A stretch of DNA of 64,000 bases, from NCBI GenBank assembly GCA_029891345.1, contig CM057002.1, positions 21,686,795 to 21,750,794 on the forward strand, in the 5' to 3' direction. Shown one piece after another: positions 12,168-23,199 of the stretch. The stretch is from Dryococelus australis (lineage: Eukaryota > Arthropoda > Insecta > Phasmatodea > Phasmatidae). The notes beneath the pieces were generated by a model that saw nothing but the letters and a program-made list of their open reading frames with translations, did no database searches and had not been told where the DNA came from. Made by a program: the position numbers and the translations under genes. Every line of letters begins with the position of its first letter. Position 1 is the stretch's first letter.

Positions 12168-13383
12168 GTCTACGAGAGTGTCCACAGCACCGTCAGCCAC
12201 TGTGTCCACATCTTCCAAGTTTGCAGCACCGTTCACCACAGTGCCCATGTCTACGATAGTGTCCACAGCGCCGTCAGACACTGCGTCTACATCTTCAAAG
12301 TTTGTAGTACCATCTGCCATGGTGCCCATGTTTAAGAGAGTGTCCACAGTTCCATCAGCCACAGCGTCCACATCTTCCAAGTGTGTAGCACTGTCTGCCA
12401 CGGTGCCCATGTCGATGAGAGTGTCCACAGCACCGTTAGCCACTGTGTCCACTATTCCAAGTTTGTAGCACCATCCACCACAGTACCCATGTATACAAGA
12501 GTGTCCACAGCACCGTCAGCCACTGCGCACACATCTTCCAAGTTTGCAGCACCATCCGCGACGGTGCCCATGTCTATGAGAGTGTCCACAGCTCTGTCAG
12601 CCACTGTGTCTACATCTTCAAAGTTTGTAGTACCACCCGCCATGGTGCCCATGTCCAAGAGAGTGTCAACAGTGCCATCAGCCACTTTTTCCACGTCTTC
12701 CAAGTTTGCAGCACCATCCACCACAGTACCCATGTCTAAGAGAGTATCTACAGCGCCGGCAGCTACTGTGTCCACATCTTCCAAGTTTGTAGCACTGTTC
12801 GCCACAGTGCCCATGTCCAAGAGAGTGTCCACAGCACCGTCAGCCATTTTGTCTATGTCTTCCAAGTTTGCAGCACCATCCGCCACAGTGCCAATGTCTA
12901 AGAGAGTGTCTACAGCGCCGGCAGCTACTGTGTCCACATCTTCCAAATTTGTAGCACTGTCCACCACAGTGTCCACATCCAAGAGAGTAGAGTGTCCACA
13001 GCACCGTCAGCCACTGCGCACACATCTTCCAAGTTTGCAGCACCATCCGCGACAGTGCCCATGTCTACGAGAGTGTCCACAGCGCTGTCAGCCACTGCAT
13101 CTACATCTTCAAAGTTTGTAGTACCACCCGCCATGGTGCCCATGTCTAAGAGAGTGTCCACAGTGCCATCAGCGACTTTTTCCACGTCTTCCAAGTTTGC
13201 AGCACCATCCACCACAGTACCCATGTCTAAGAGAGTATCTACAGCGCCGGCAGCCACTGTGTCCACATCTTCCAAATTTGTAGCACCAACTGCCATGGTG
13301 CCCATGTCTGAGAGAGTTTCCACAATGTCGTCTGCCATTGCGTCCACATCATCCAAGTTTGTAGTACCATCCGCCAAGGTGCT
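12168..13383. repeat. 81-bp tandem repeat (minisatellite), ~15 copies, with higher-order structure
   Basis: The unit begins around GTGTCCACAG and includes CATCTTCCAAGTTTG and a GTGCCCATGTC(T/C) junction. Neighbouring units differ at 10-20 percent of sites, but blocks six units apart (for example 12507 onward versus 12999 onward, 492 bp apart) are nearly identical. This shows that a six-unit block was duplicated recently, on top of an older single-unit expansion. Almost all copies keep 81 bp exactly, with two exceptions near 12452 and 12986. Confidence 0.9.
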
Positions 13384-13930
13384 CAAACCTACAGAGTTTG
13401 GAGCTTTAGACTTAGGAAGAAAAACAGGGGAGCAACAACTGCCAATACCTAAGATTTGCTGTTGTTGTAAACTGTTAGATTTATGGCCTCCTTCTGGAAA
13501 CATCTCTTCGAAAGCTGTATTTACCAACGAAAATTTGTTGCAGGAATTATACAAATTTTTAAAATTTAACTTCTTTGTATCACCTGCTCCACATCAGACA
13601 TTAGAACATAAATTAATTTCCCCGCCTCCACCTATATTCAATCATTCACCAGAAGAAATAATTTATAGCCCAATCTCGTTACCTCCATCACCTCTATCAA
13701 CTCCTTCATCACCAGTTCATATTCCCACTAAGAAATACAAATTAAGCTTAGGTATTAACCCTAGTTGTAAATTGTATGGAAAATGCACAATTTCAGTGAT
13801 GATTGATTCCGTCTGTGGTATAATTTCACAAATTGTTCACAAATGTTTTCATTATCAAAAAGATAGTTTTTTTCCTTGTAATAGGGTGAACAGTGTTTAC
13901 AGTTTAATGATTGAAAAAATACAGTTGTAA
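12168..13930 (+). CDS. Partial repeat ORF: 27-residue Ser/Thr/Pro/Val repeats plus proline-rich tail (two frame breaks)
   Basis: About 15 copies of a 27-residue unit (of the form VSTAPSATVSTSSKFAAP...) are followed by a unique tail of about 185 residues ending at the stop 13928-13930. The tail has a Cys cluster (ICCCCKLLD), a proline-rich middle (ISPPPPIF, SLPPSPLSTPSSP) and no membrane segment. Unit length is 81 bp, a multiple of three. The frame breaks twice: one base is missing near 12452 and five bases are inserted near 12986, giving three successive frames. No ATG start is visible because the N gap precedes the array. The minus strand is also open through the repeats (acidic units, ...GAANLEDVDTVA...), reaching an ATG at 13554. 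I favour the plus strand because its tail looks coding, but orientation is not proven. Function unknown; a secreted or disordered structural protein is one guess. Confidence 0.45.
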
Positions 13931-14285
13931 TGATTTTTAAAGAAAATTCATTCGGGTGTAACACTTTTTAAGGAAAATTCATTGATTTGTAACGATTTTT
14001 AAAGAAAATCAATTGAGTTGTAACGATTTTTGAACCAATCATTCAGTTTGATAAAAATTTCTGTCAAGTCTTAACGATTTTTTAAGAAATTTCATTCTGT
14101 TCTAACAATTTTTAAAGAAATTTCATTCAGGTGTGACGATTTTTAAACAAAATTCGTTCAGTTCTAACGATTTTTAAAAAATTTCATTCATGTGTAATGA
14201 TATAAAAAATTATTCATTCAGTTTGAACGATTTTTAAAGAAATTTCATTCGGGTGTAACGATTTTTAAAGAAAATTCATTCATTT
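13929..14285. repeat. 31-bp AT-rich tandem repeat, ~11 diverged copies
   Basis: The unit is approximately AACGATTTTTAAAGAAATTT followed by CATTCAGTTGT. Copies run head to tail directly from the stop codon of the repeat ORF and differ by substitutions and small deletions. If the ORF is transcribed, this array would lie in its 3' untranslated region. Confidence 0.8.
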
Positions 14286-14388
14286 ATGTTGGAAAGTTTC
14301 GTAATGAAGTTTGTTATTGTTTCAGTCATACAACAATGCAAATTTTTTCACTCTAAACACATTTTACAGCATAATGGTGAACATGGGA

Positions 14389-14560
14389 GTTTTTTATGGT
14401 TAAAAAACTTGTTTGGCTTGTACATGTAAATGTTAGAGTATTTGAATATTTTTGAAGTCGTAACAGTATATGGTGCGATATTTCTTACAGTTTTAGTGAC
14501 GTAAGATGGAGTTTTAATTAAAAAAGCCTGTTTGGCTTGTACATGTAAATTTTAACATGA
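14389..14560. repeat. ~119-bp tandem duplication
   Basis: The words GGAGTTTT and TGTTTGGCTTGTACATGTAA occur twice, 118-119 bp apart (14408-14431 and 14527-14550), each preceded by a TTAAAAAA segment. This is a simple two-copy tandem duplication just outside the 31-bp array. Confidence 0.65.
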
Positions 14561-17200
14561 TGAACAAAAAATAATTATTGTATTCATTTATTTTATAATT
14601 TGCGATGTAATATATATTAACGATTTAGGTATGTGGACTTTATCAGAAGTCAGTGGTAAAGAATGTTTGTATTTCATTTAAGGTTTGTGATGTATCATGT
14701 TTGATACTAAGATGCATAATTTATTCTGTCTTGAAAGTGATTATGAATTTTTAAATGACACATTTTCTTTCAAGTTAAAAACAAATAGTGTGTGCCTTTT
14801 TATTTATTTGTTAATTCCGTACACCTTTTCAATAATAACTTGTGTATAATGAGTGATGAGAAAACAATCTTTAGTTGCAATGCTATGAATGGGTGTCTAT
14901 CAGTATTTTTAAGCTGTTCACCTGCATTTAAATCCAAATTTATTAACTTTTTGCTTGCTTTCTTGACTTAAAAACGTTACAATCATTTAAATTAAGATTT
15001 GAATAAAACACTAACTTTGAAGGGCTGAGGGGGAATTACAAAAAAAAAATATGGAGAACATCAAACATAGCTGAATGAATTAATTAATGAAGTTTTGCAA
15101 AGGAATGAGGCATCAGGTTAGTATCTTGAGAGAACCTTGATTCGCTTAAGTTGAAGTTTGGAGTAGGAAACATGACGTCCTGCCGGGCAACTTTTGTGAC
15201 ATCCCAGGGGGACATATTGGAAGCGAGCCCCGAATACCTTTACAGAGGCAGGTAGAAAAGACCTCAGTCCCTCCTTGCCTACAAGAAAGTTTCTCCAGCT
15301 AAAACTTTTATGTCTGCACCGAACACAGTCCAGTGAACATTTTATAATTGCAATGTTTGCAAATTGTAATTTTTTACTTAGACTCCGGCAAACTCCAAAG
15401 AAACAGTAAAACTATAAATGTGTGAGTTTAGCCTTGAAGAGTAAATACATTTCCATATAAAGTAGTCACCGAATATATACGTGAATACTCCTGATAGCGT
15501 TAATATTCCTGTACGAGTATTTCATTATTGCGAAGTTGACAGATAGTTAAGTTTCTCAACGATCCCTTGTATGTATTGTTGGTTAACATTAGGATTGCAT
15601 TTTGAGGGGGTTTGATAGTAACCTGTAGAATATAAAATAACATATATATATAAATTTTTGTGTCTTAGACAATCAAATTTAATCACAGGGCCTGCGTGAG
15701 CCACAAGTGTCTGCCCACAAACACACAATATGGCTAAGTAATGCACTTTACACAAGTTTAGGTGTATGTGCACCTATCTAAAGTAATAAGTAGCATCGCT
15801 GTGTATACAGGGCTGCGAGCTATGTGTAAATAACTTTTTATTATGCATGTTTGTTTCCTTCACCATGCACGAGTATGTACTGTATAACCTCTTTTCCTTC
15901 ATAAATTAAATTTGTCTGTAATAAATGCACTAGCAATGACATTGATGCCAATGGTCACACGACCTTGGGCTGAGCACAATGACAGCTAATAAGCACATCT
16001 GGAACTTCGTGGTACGTCGCCTTCACAGCGCAAAACTACGCCTACCCTCGAAGTCTTCACGGGCTGACTGTGTCATGTCAGTACACACAAATAGCTGCAC
16101 GCGTATGTCTCGGGCTAAGGGCTGTTCATACGAACTAGCAGAGATTTGTCAACAACCATGCAACGAATTCAATACCTTCAGCTTGAGTCTGTATGTAACA
16201 TGGTGTAAAAATTTATTTTATTATATTACTGACACCAGTCAGTCGGAGTGCGATGGAAATTTTTGTTGCCCACCTATAACATATTTTTCTTCTGTTTCCT
16301 GCTTATGAGATAGAAATTCTGAAAACAGTAGCATTACTTGATAATAGAAAATACAAGCGAAACATATTCACCATTTTGAGCGATGTTTTCACGATGTAGC
16401 TCGGTTGTAAAAAGCAGACTTTTATTTAGCTGTGTTTAATGTCCGTATGATGACTTTTTGTTAGTAGACAACCCTTAAAGACAGTTGGCAGTATTTCATA
16501 TGCACCTAAATTTTAGGGATTACATATCCACTTACGAAATTGTTATACACTTCATGTTGTACAGAACAGGCAAAACGTTTCCCATTTTTCATGATTCAGT
16601 ATCCCATTTTAAGGCAGTGGACATAGTATACTCGGGATAATATATTAAGGGGTTAATTGGTGGCAGGCTAGTTTTGTATACTCCGGCTTTGTTTGCAAAT
16701 ATGTATCTTTTTTCATTATTATAATAACATAATTTTTTTCTGTGAATAGAAATTGCAATCATGTCAAAGTGTTTCTTAATTACTTGGTACATGTTTATAA
16801 ATACTAATTATGATTCATGTTTTTTATTTTTTCTGAACTGTTATTTATGATTACGGGATGGTGTAAGCCAATAGGACAGAAGCAGTGGGAAAAACATTAC
16901 AAGACCTAGCATTAGTGGCATGTCTTACATAGGGGTTGTAAATATTCCACATTCAATATAGGGTAGAAAATTTTTCTAAGTTCAATGCGAGTCACAAAGT
17001 CCTTACATGTAAATAAAAAAAAATACTGAAAATAAGGCTTGGATAGTTAAAAACCTTAACAAATAATTATGCTCTTACATAAAATATTCTTATTGCATGT
17101 AAAAGTAAAAAATATTTATATTATTCTTAAAATAACCAAAACAAGTTATTTATGCATCCACATACACTTGCTATATACTTATTTTAAACCCTTGTCGTAG
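14561..17200. other. AT-rich non-coding stretch
   Basis: No recognisable exon or element. A slightly GC-richer patch at 15170-15310 and another at 15960-16160 (open on the plus strand for 109 residues from 15979) show no domain, and I see no convincing splice sites around them. Confidence 0.4.
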
Positions 17201-17204
17201 TGAA

Positions 17205-17285
17205 TGTCCCGATAGCCGAGTGGTCTATGGCATCAGCATGGTGACCAGTGGTTCAGTAGTTCGATCCCGCCCTTCTCCAACTGAT
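17205..17285 (+). repeat. tRNA-like SINE head
   Basis: Box A-like TAGCCGAGTGGTCTATGG is followed about 35 bp later by box B-like GTAGTTCGATCCC. The 5' GTCCCGA is not matched by a 3' acceptor strand, so this is a tRNA-related element rather than a tRNA gene. Its body, if any, runs into the tandem repeat that follows. Confidence 0.5.
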
Positions 17286-17306
17286 ATTTTGAGATCTAGA
17301 AGAAGC

Positions 17307-17480
17307 AGTGCCCCTAGAGGTCAACTATAGAACCAAGATGGCAGTCGAACTACTGGCGTGCCCCTAGCAGAAAACTCTAGAACGAACATGGCGGCCGAGC
17401 GACAGCAACACCAGCTCCCCTGGCAACCAACTCTAGAACCAACATGACCGTCGAACGACTGGTGCACCCCCTAGCAACAG
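17307..17480. repeat. ~54-bp tandem repeat, about 3 copies
   Basis: Units of the form TGCCCCTAGCAG...AACTCTAGAAC...AACATGGC...GAACGACTGG repeat three times, with a partial fourth. The motif AA(G/C)ATGGC(G/A) recurs in the repeats at 31.6-31.9 kb and 36.6-36.99 kb, so these arrays are related by composition and perhaps by descent. Confidence 0.6.
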
Positions 17481-17797
17481 CTGATGTAAACAAAAGAAGG
17501 CAAGGTGGGTAATAGAAACAAATGAAAAACGATTAAAAAAAAAACAAGTTGGCATCCTCCAACGACGTATAAACCAATGACAAACGAAAAGCCAAGATGG
17601 CAGTGGCGCGAATGTGAATAATTGGGCAACAAGAAAGTAAAAGACAGAAAGAGTGAAATGAATGAGAATGGGAAAATGTGAGCACTCGGAGAAAACTCTC
17701 AGTATGCAAGATCACGAAAAAGCACAGAATGTTGGAGCAATAGGAGCAAAATCAAAACGGCAGTAGTAGGACGGCAGCAACTGGCTACCAAAATGGC

Positions 17798-17886
17798 AGG
17801 TCCAAGATAGTGTCATACTGGCTACAACTATGGTGGCATACAGGCTACAACTATGGTAACATACTAGCTACAAATATAGTGGAATA
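17798..17886. repeat. 23-bp tandem repeat, 3 copies
   Basis: Three successive units of the form TACTGGCTACAACTATGGTG are present with a few substitutions. They lie in a section (17540-17990) that also contains the GGC(A/G)TCCTCCA...GTATAAACCAATGACAAA words seen at 36.8 kb. Confidence 0.6.
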
Positions 17887-17999
17887 GAAGATGGTGGTTG
17901 CATGATCAGAATGAAAGAGCGGGAAGCCTGGAATCCAAGATGACGGCCATCAGCCACAGCGCTGTTCCGTACACAGTGTGAACAAGCATGAATCACCAT

Positions 18000-20520
18000 T
18001 CAAAGTTAATGAATTTATTTAAACCATAAACTCACAATTCACAGCTGTACAGACATGATTACATTTTCAATACAGTTTGCTCAAGCTCTTACATTATTTG
18101 TACAATCAGATCCACAGACTATGAGTGGTCTTAATCTCAAATAGGCATTACTGGCCTCATATACACTAGTCCATTTACAATAGAAATAGTTTTTATACCA
18201 CAACTAGTTGAGCTTACAATAAAATTCTTATAAACAGGGACAAATTAAACAAAACCTGGTATAAGGTCTTTACGTCCTAATTATCGTGGCTAAACAAATC
18301 AACCAAAAACATAGTCAGTGTAATCTCAATATCATGACCTACACGCCCTCCTAGTGTGTTAACTTTTTTCCTTAACATCTCAAGCTTCAAAACAAACAGT
18401 TACCAAAAACAGCCAGCTTATTTGTTTGAAAATTTTTTGTTATATCGAGCTCGATGTAACAAACAAATATTATACAGAGATTACTATTAAAAGAACATTA
18501 AATAATAACTCAGATTAACATATGCAAATATCAATAAACAAGAGGCGCCATGCAAATACTCGCAATCCCGAGCTAGCCGAGACTGTTTACAAAGATACCA
18601 AAGTGAAACAATTATATTTAAATATAAATAATTTGCAAACAATTAGCTAGAATTGGTTCGTAATGACTCATACATAGTTACAGGTCATTCAATCTGAAAG
18701 AAAGCTTAGATAAATACCTTTCCGTCGCCCTTAACAGAAGCTACCGAGTGTTACCACTTGTAACCACTCCTGCAATAAGTGCTAACAATATGTTTAAAAC
18801 TGTTCTCAGGGTCTAAACTCTAGACACACGTGATATTACGTGACATTTAATCACAATGCAAGCCTGAAAACAATATAAAAGTCATAAGGAAACGTGTCCT
18901 TGAGAGACAATTATCTTGTAAGCGATCCACAAAAACGAGAATCGGCGAAACTCAACAACTCAGCCATTTATATTAAAATTAAAATTAAATAATTTGCGTC
19001 GGCAAACTTTCTGGCAATATCATTGTAAACAGGTAGAATTTAAATATTAAAATCACTGCGCGCCCTAATGTAGCCAGCACCATTAAATGCTCAAAAGCCA
19101 CAAATATAAAAAAGGGGCCAGTATTTCAATGCATTTATAAATCTACATCTCGTTCTTAAAGACACCTAAAAAAACTCGCGGCCACCAAGCCTACAGGTAC
19201 AATATCACTGAGATTGAGGTCCCATACCATGGCGCATTTAACATCTCCGCAAACACTAAAAGATACCTTAACTGCCCTGGATATCAGACTCGTTCTTTTT
19301 AACAAAAATATACTCCCTGACAATTATTTAGGCACCAGTACAAATTAAGAACTCTGCAATTAATTCTGCTGTTATTGCCAAAACGGCGACGTATAGCGAA
19401 GCAAGTCGTGGTTCTACAGTACACACAAAAAAACTCGCGTTTATAACAGTCACCAATTAGCTAACACTGAATGGGCCCGCAAGCACACATTTAACGTTAA
19501 CCAAAATAACTATTTCAACTAATATATAAACACTGAAGGGAATGACCTTTGATAAACTAGTGCCAACGGTACCTGCAACCCCGTGACCAATAACAATTAT
19601 TTCTGTTTTCAAAGCTGAATTTCGACTCTGGATGCACGACTTGACGCAATGCATACCACTGAAAAAAGCCGTGTTCAAGGATCAGGAAGCACCCATAGCC
19701 CTGGCTCGTGCAGAATTCCGACTGCGAAATTCTCGTCGTACACGAAAATGCCTAGCAAATGTTCCTATGACACAGCTCAAGTCAAACCGCCGGCCATTCA
19801 CATTAATCAAACGAGCAGCAGGAGGCTAAGAGATGGAATGAAGCGGGGAAAAGCTAGCGCAAATCCTTATGTGTGCTCGGCAAACAAGTGATGGGAGAGG
19901 AGGGGAAACAAGGAGTGGGCACAGACACGGAAAAAGGAAGGGGTAACCAAGTAAACTATGCTTTCCAACTTGCTTGAATTACGAAAACAATATCATCATT
20001 TTATGCTAAAAGTAAATATTTTTTTATGGAAGCATTATCTTTACTACATTTCGCAAAATTTATTTAAAAAAACAAAATTTCCGTAATCAAAGAATGTTCG
20101 TTAAGGCTTGCTCTTTTTAGCTGTTGGTACTGAACCTTCTGGGATACTTAGATCTTAACCACGTAACAAGTAGATACACAGTTACATTATACGTATAGTG
20201 ATATAAACCTTGTTTCTTTGTATGGGAACAAGTTTTGTTTAGATGTAACTGTATTAGATAACTTCGCGCTTCGATATTCGTAGAAGATATTTACCAAGAT
20301 ATTCAGTACCTCGACCCAAACGAAGGTAATTAGAGTTAAACTAACATATTCCTTCATTGAACCCCCGATAAGGTAAATACACATGTATCAATTAGTAATA
20401 CTGTGTACTTTTTATTTAACCTTTTATTAAGAACACAATAATTTTAATATAGTGTATTAACAACTATATCAAAGTTGTGTAGATTATTTAAAACAAGAAA
20501 AATGCACTCTCCTCCCAATC
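18000..20520. other. Non-coding stretch, nothing certain
   Basis: Mostly AT-rich. A short section (19630-19890) is open in two overlapping plus frames of 65 and 80 residues without recognised domains. No splice pattern or element end was identified. Confidence 0.35.
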
Positions 20521-20526
20521 AAATAT

Positions 20527-20868
20527 TCAGTGCCCAGACAAACAAAAGTTTGCTTTCCTGGTAGAGGCGAAAAGGGGACAGACACGCCGACGTGGGCAGG
20601 GCAACCACTGGGCGTGGTAGACGAGTGGTTGGTTAGGGGGCGAGGTTAGTTCAAACATCGCCGCTAGGAACGCTCGCGATGACGAGACACAACTGCAGTC
20701 ATTTCGGCACCCTCCAAGCAAGCGACACACTTTCCCCAACGCAGGGCTCATGAAAGGTTGTCCCTGCATCACATAAAATATGCCGTTGACACATGGTACA
20801 CTAGAGTTCTGGCAGACTGTCCCAAGACAACATATCATACCTAGATCACCAACCCCATCTCTCCACAC
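20527..20868 (-). other. GC-richer open stretch, unrecognised
   Basis: A 113-residue minus-strand open frame coincides with a GC-rich island in AT-rich surroundings. The translation is Cys-rich (GGCRNDCSCVSSSRAF) but I recognise no family. It could be an exon, a decayed element or a chance frame favoured by composition. No canonical splice sites are obvious at its edges. Confidence 0.2.
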
Positions 20869-20995
20869 ATATACTTATGTAAAAGGTTAACAGAATAATA
20901 AAAATAAAACTCCCTTATACATTATTTAATCGACCTATAAAAAAATCTTTTTTCAAAATTAATATTTTTCTTATGACTTACGTAATAAATTTAAC

Positions 20996-21238
20996 TATAG
21001 GCCGTTCACGGTAAAGTGAGCACTTTTTAAGACCCTGCTAAATTTTTCATTTCAATTAATTTCTACCTTTCTACCACTTTTTGATGTAAACAATATAATA
21101 TGACTAATAAACACAGTGTATACATTTCTTCACTCTGAATTGTTAACGTCTGAAACTGGAAAAAAAATATATTTATAAGGGCTTAATACCTTTTGGAAGG
21201 GCCTTAAAAAGTGCTCACTTTACCGTGAACAGCCTATA
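20996..21238. mobile_element. MITE with ~40-bp terminal inverted repeats (type copy of the family)
   Basis: The left end TATAGGCCGTTCACGGTAAA continues GTGAGCACTTTTTAAG; the right end is the near-perfect reverse complement (CTTTACCGTGAACAGCCTATA). The total is 243 bp, with TA at both outer edges as expected for elements that duplicate a TA target. The interior is AT-rich and non-coding. Further copies or ends lie at 2899-3136, 11465-11570, 43588-43690 and 60223-60340. Confidence 0.8.
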
Positions 21239-21239
21239 A

Positions 21240-23000
21240 AACCGTTACTCGAAATGAAATGATCACATCACCTATTTCACCTGTCGGCGTATTCAACTTC
21301 AGCCATCGCACTTATCACAGGGTCATTTAATCGTTTGTGTTTGCGAAGAAAAGATTCATGGGCGCAGGAAGTGTTGTGAACACGAAATGGTGGACATTCC
21401 CGTAACGATACTTAGGAAAATGGTATGTGACTATGATATTCCTCCTCTGTGACCTTGAGCAGTCTTTCTCGGACAAGTTGGTCGTGAGTATTTTGACGAG
21501 TAGTGGAATAGAGCGAATCGTGAGAATACGGGTATTATCTCTGGAGTACCCATGAGTACGTAACATTACAATGCTTTCACAAAACACACCAATGGAAAGG
21601 CCGCACTATTGTGTAATTCCATGCTTCAAACTGGAATCATTGTTTTTTTCTTGATTATTAGTGTTTCCCGAAAGTGCATTTATAGTAAAATAGCTATTGA
21701 TCTTTATCTGCAGGGCAGCCATAAAAACAGAACTACTAACTTATAATAATGTCATAATAATTATTCTGCGAAATTTTGGTGGGACTGATATCATGACGTA
21801 ATTATGTACTCGTAGTTCAGTTTTTATGTATGTACTGTTGTTTAAGTCAGTGGCTAGTTCGCAGACGAACTTTCGGAATTTTCATGCTTAAAAACGCAAA
21901 TTAAACTGAAAACCAGGAATCCAATAGGCCTATAGCGACGAAAGCTTGCCCTTAACTCTTTCAGGCACGGTGGTCAATATATTTAACTTCGCAGAGGAAG
22001 TGGATTTTATGATGTGCTGTATACTTTGAAGTAAATTACATAAAGTAAGCAAATCCCTTCAAAAGTTAGAAGGTATCATTCGCTGTTGCGACTGTATTTA
22101 ATAGATGCATAAACAATCGGTGCCAATAACATCAAACATAAGCACGTGCTCATTGGCACCGATATATGGTGTTACTGGTGTAGTTATATACAAAAAATTT
22201 GTTCATTGCAACACTTAAAACTTGCATTTTTATAAACACCTGAAAGAGTTAAAATTTTCAGTACCACATTTATTTTTGGTTTGGAGTTCTGCAATAGAGT
22301 AATGTTTCTGTTCGTGCTCTTATTATCCTCGTTCAACACTTGCTTCATTAGTGCAACGAATAAAATACATTTTTGGTGGTTTAGAAACATTGAGAAAACC
22401 ACTCACAAACCACTATAGCCTCAGAAATGCCCTCATATCACGTTGCACTCTGTCGCCAACCATGTATTCATGCAGTTTTGTAAGGTACCTCTAAAACATT
22501 ATCAACTTATCATTTTTTAAATTGATTGCATGTAAGTATTGTATCTTGACTTTATTAAGCACTGTTTAAAAAATTCGCATCAATAAATGACGACAAAAAG
22601 CTATGTTTTTCTGTTCAATGACTAAACGTGTGATATCAAACAATCTTACATCTCCCTCAGGGCTCGGCATCACCACTTTAGCACAAATTTTTCGTTCTCA
22701 TGCCGTAATTTCGGATTCGGCGTAATTACTGATAATTTACGAATAAAGAAAATTCAGATTTTAAGAGTTATTTGATATTTTTGTGCTTAACTTAATCATG
22801 CGTTATCTGCTAGTTTTAAAACGTCAGGAATATATGCATATTTTATAAATAAGTTTCTGTTTTTTTGCAAGCAGGAAATAACACTCGGTGCAAAATAGAT
22901 ACAATAATATTAAAAAACTAGTAAATTGTAAATTTTCTATAATCAAACTTTTGCAATAATACATCTGAAACTGGGATTGTGACACGAAAACAAATAATTT
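21240..23000. other. AT-rich non-coding stretch
   Basis: No gene recognised. It contains a perfect 12-bp inverted repeat at 22116-22127 and 22152-22163 (ATCGGTGCCAAT) with a 24-nt loop, possibly the remains of a small foldback element. Confidence 0.45.
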
Positions 23001-23004
23001 CAGC

Positions 23005-23075
23005 ATACAAGGTGGGAACCCAGAAATTTCGCGTATTCATTCGAGGGCAAGCTAGACTTCAAAGACATATACATT
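23005..23075. repeat. Terminal fragment of the 58.9 kb TIR-element family
   Basis: AAATTTCGCGTATTCATTCG followed by AGGGCAAGCTAGACTTC matches the left end of the elements at 58907 and 60465 and the end near 60765. Only about 70 bp are recognisable, so this is a truncated copy. Confidence 0.5.
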
Positions 23076-23160
23076 CGAGTTTCTTTTTATTGGATGGTAG
23101 TAGTAGACTGAACACATGACTACTCCGATGAAAATGAACTCAAGCAACCTTTGACCCAAT

Positions 23161-23195
23161 TCCCCTCCCTTCTATACACAGTAGAAGGGAGGGGA
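23161..23195. repeat. Perfect 14-bp hairpin in a CT-rich section
   Basis: TCCCCTCCCTTCTA and its exact reverse complement are separated by 7 nt. It lies in a C/T-biased section that runs to about 23360. Confidence 0.7.
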
Positions 23196-23199
23196 AGAC

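Noticed and set aside
13929-14285. CRISPR-like array of 31-bp repeats
   Set aside because: Repeats are directly adjacent, without unique spacers, AT-rich and diverged, in eukaryotic DNA; it is a plain tandem repeat.
17205-17285. Functional tRNA gene
   Set aside because: Box A and box B are present but there is no matching acceptor stem; it fits a SINE head better. The same holds for the heads at 116, 3910, 45822, 53931, 61681 and 62555.
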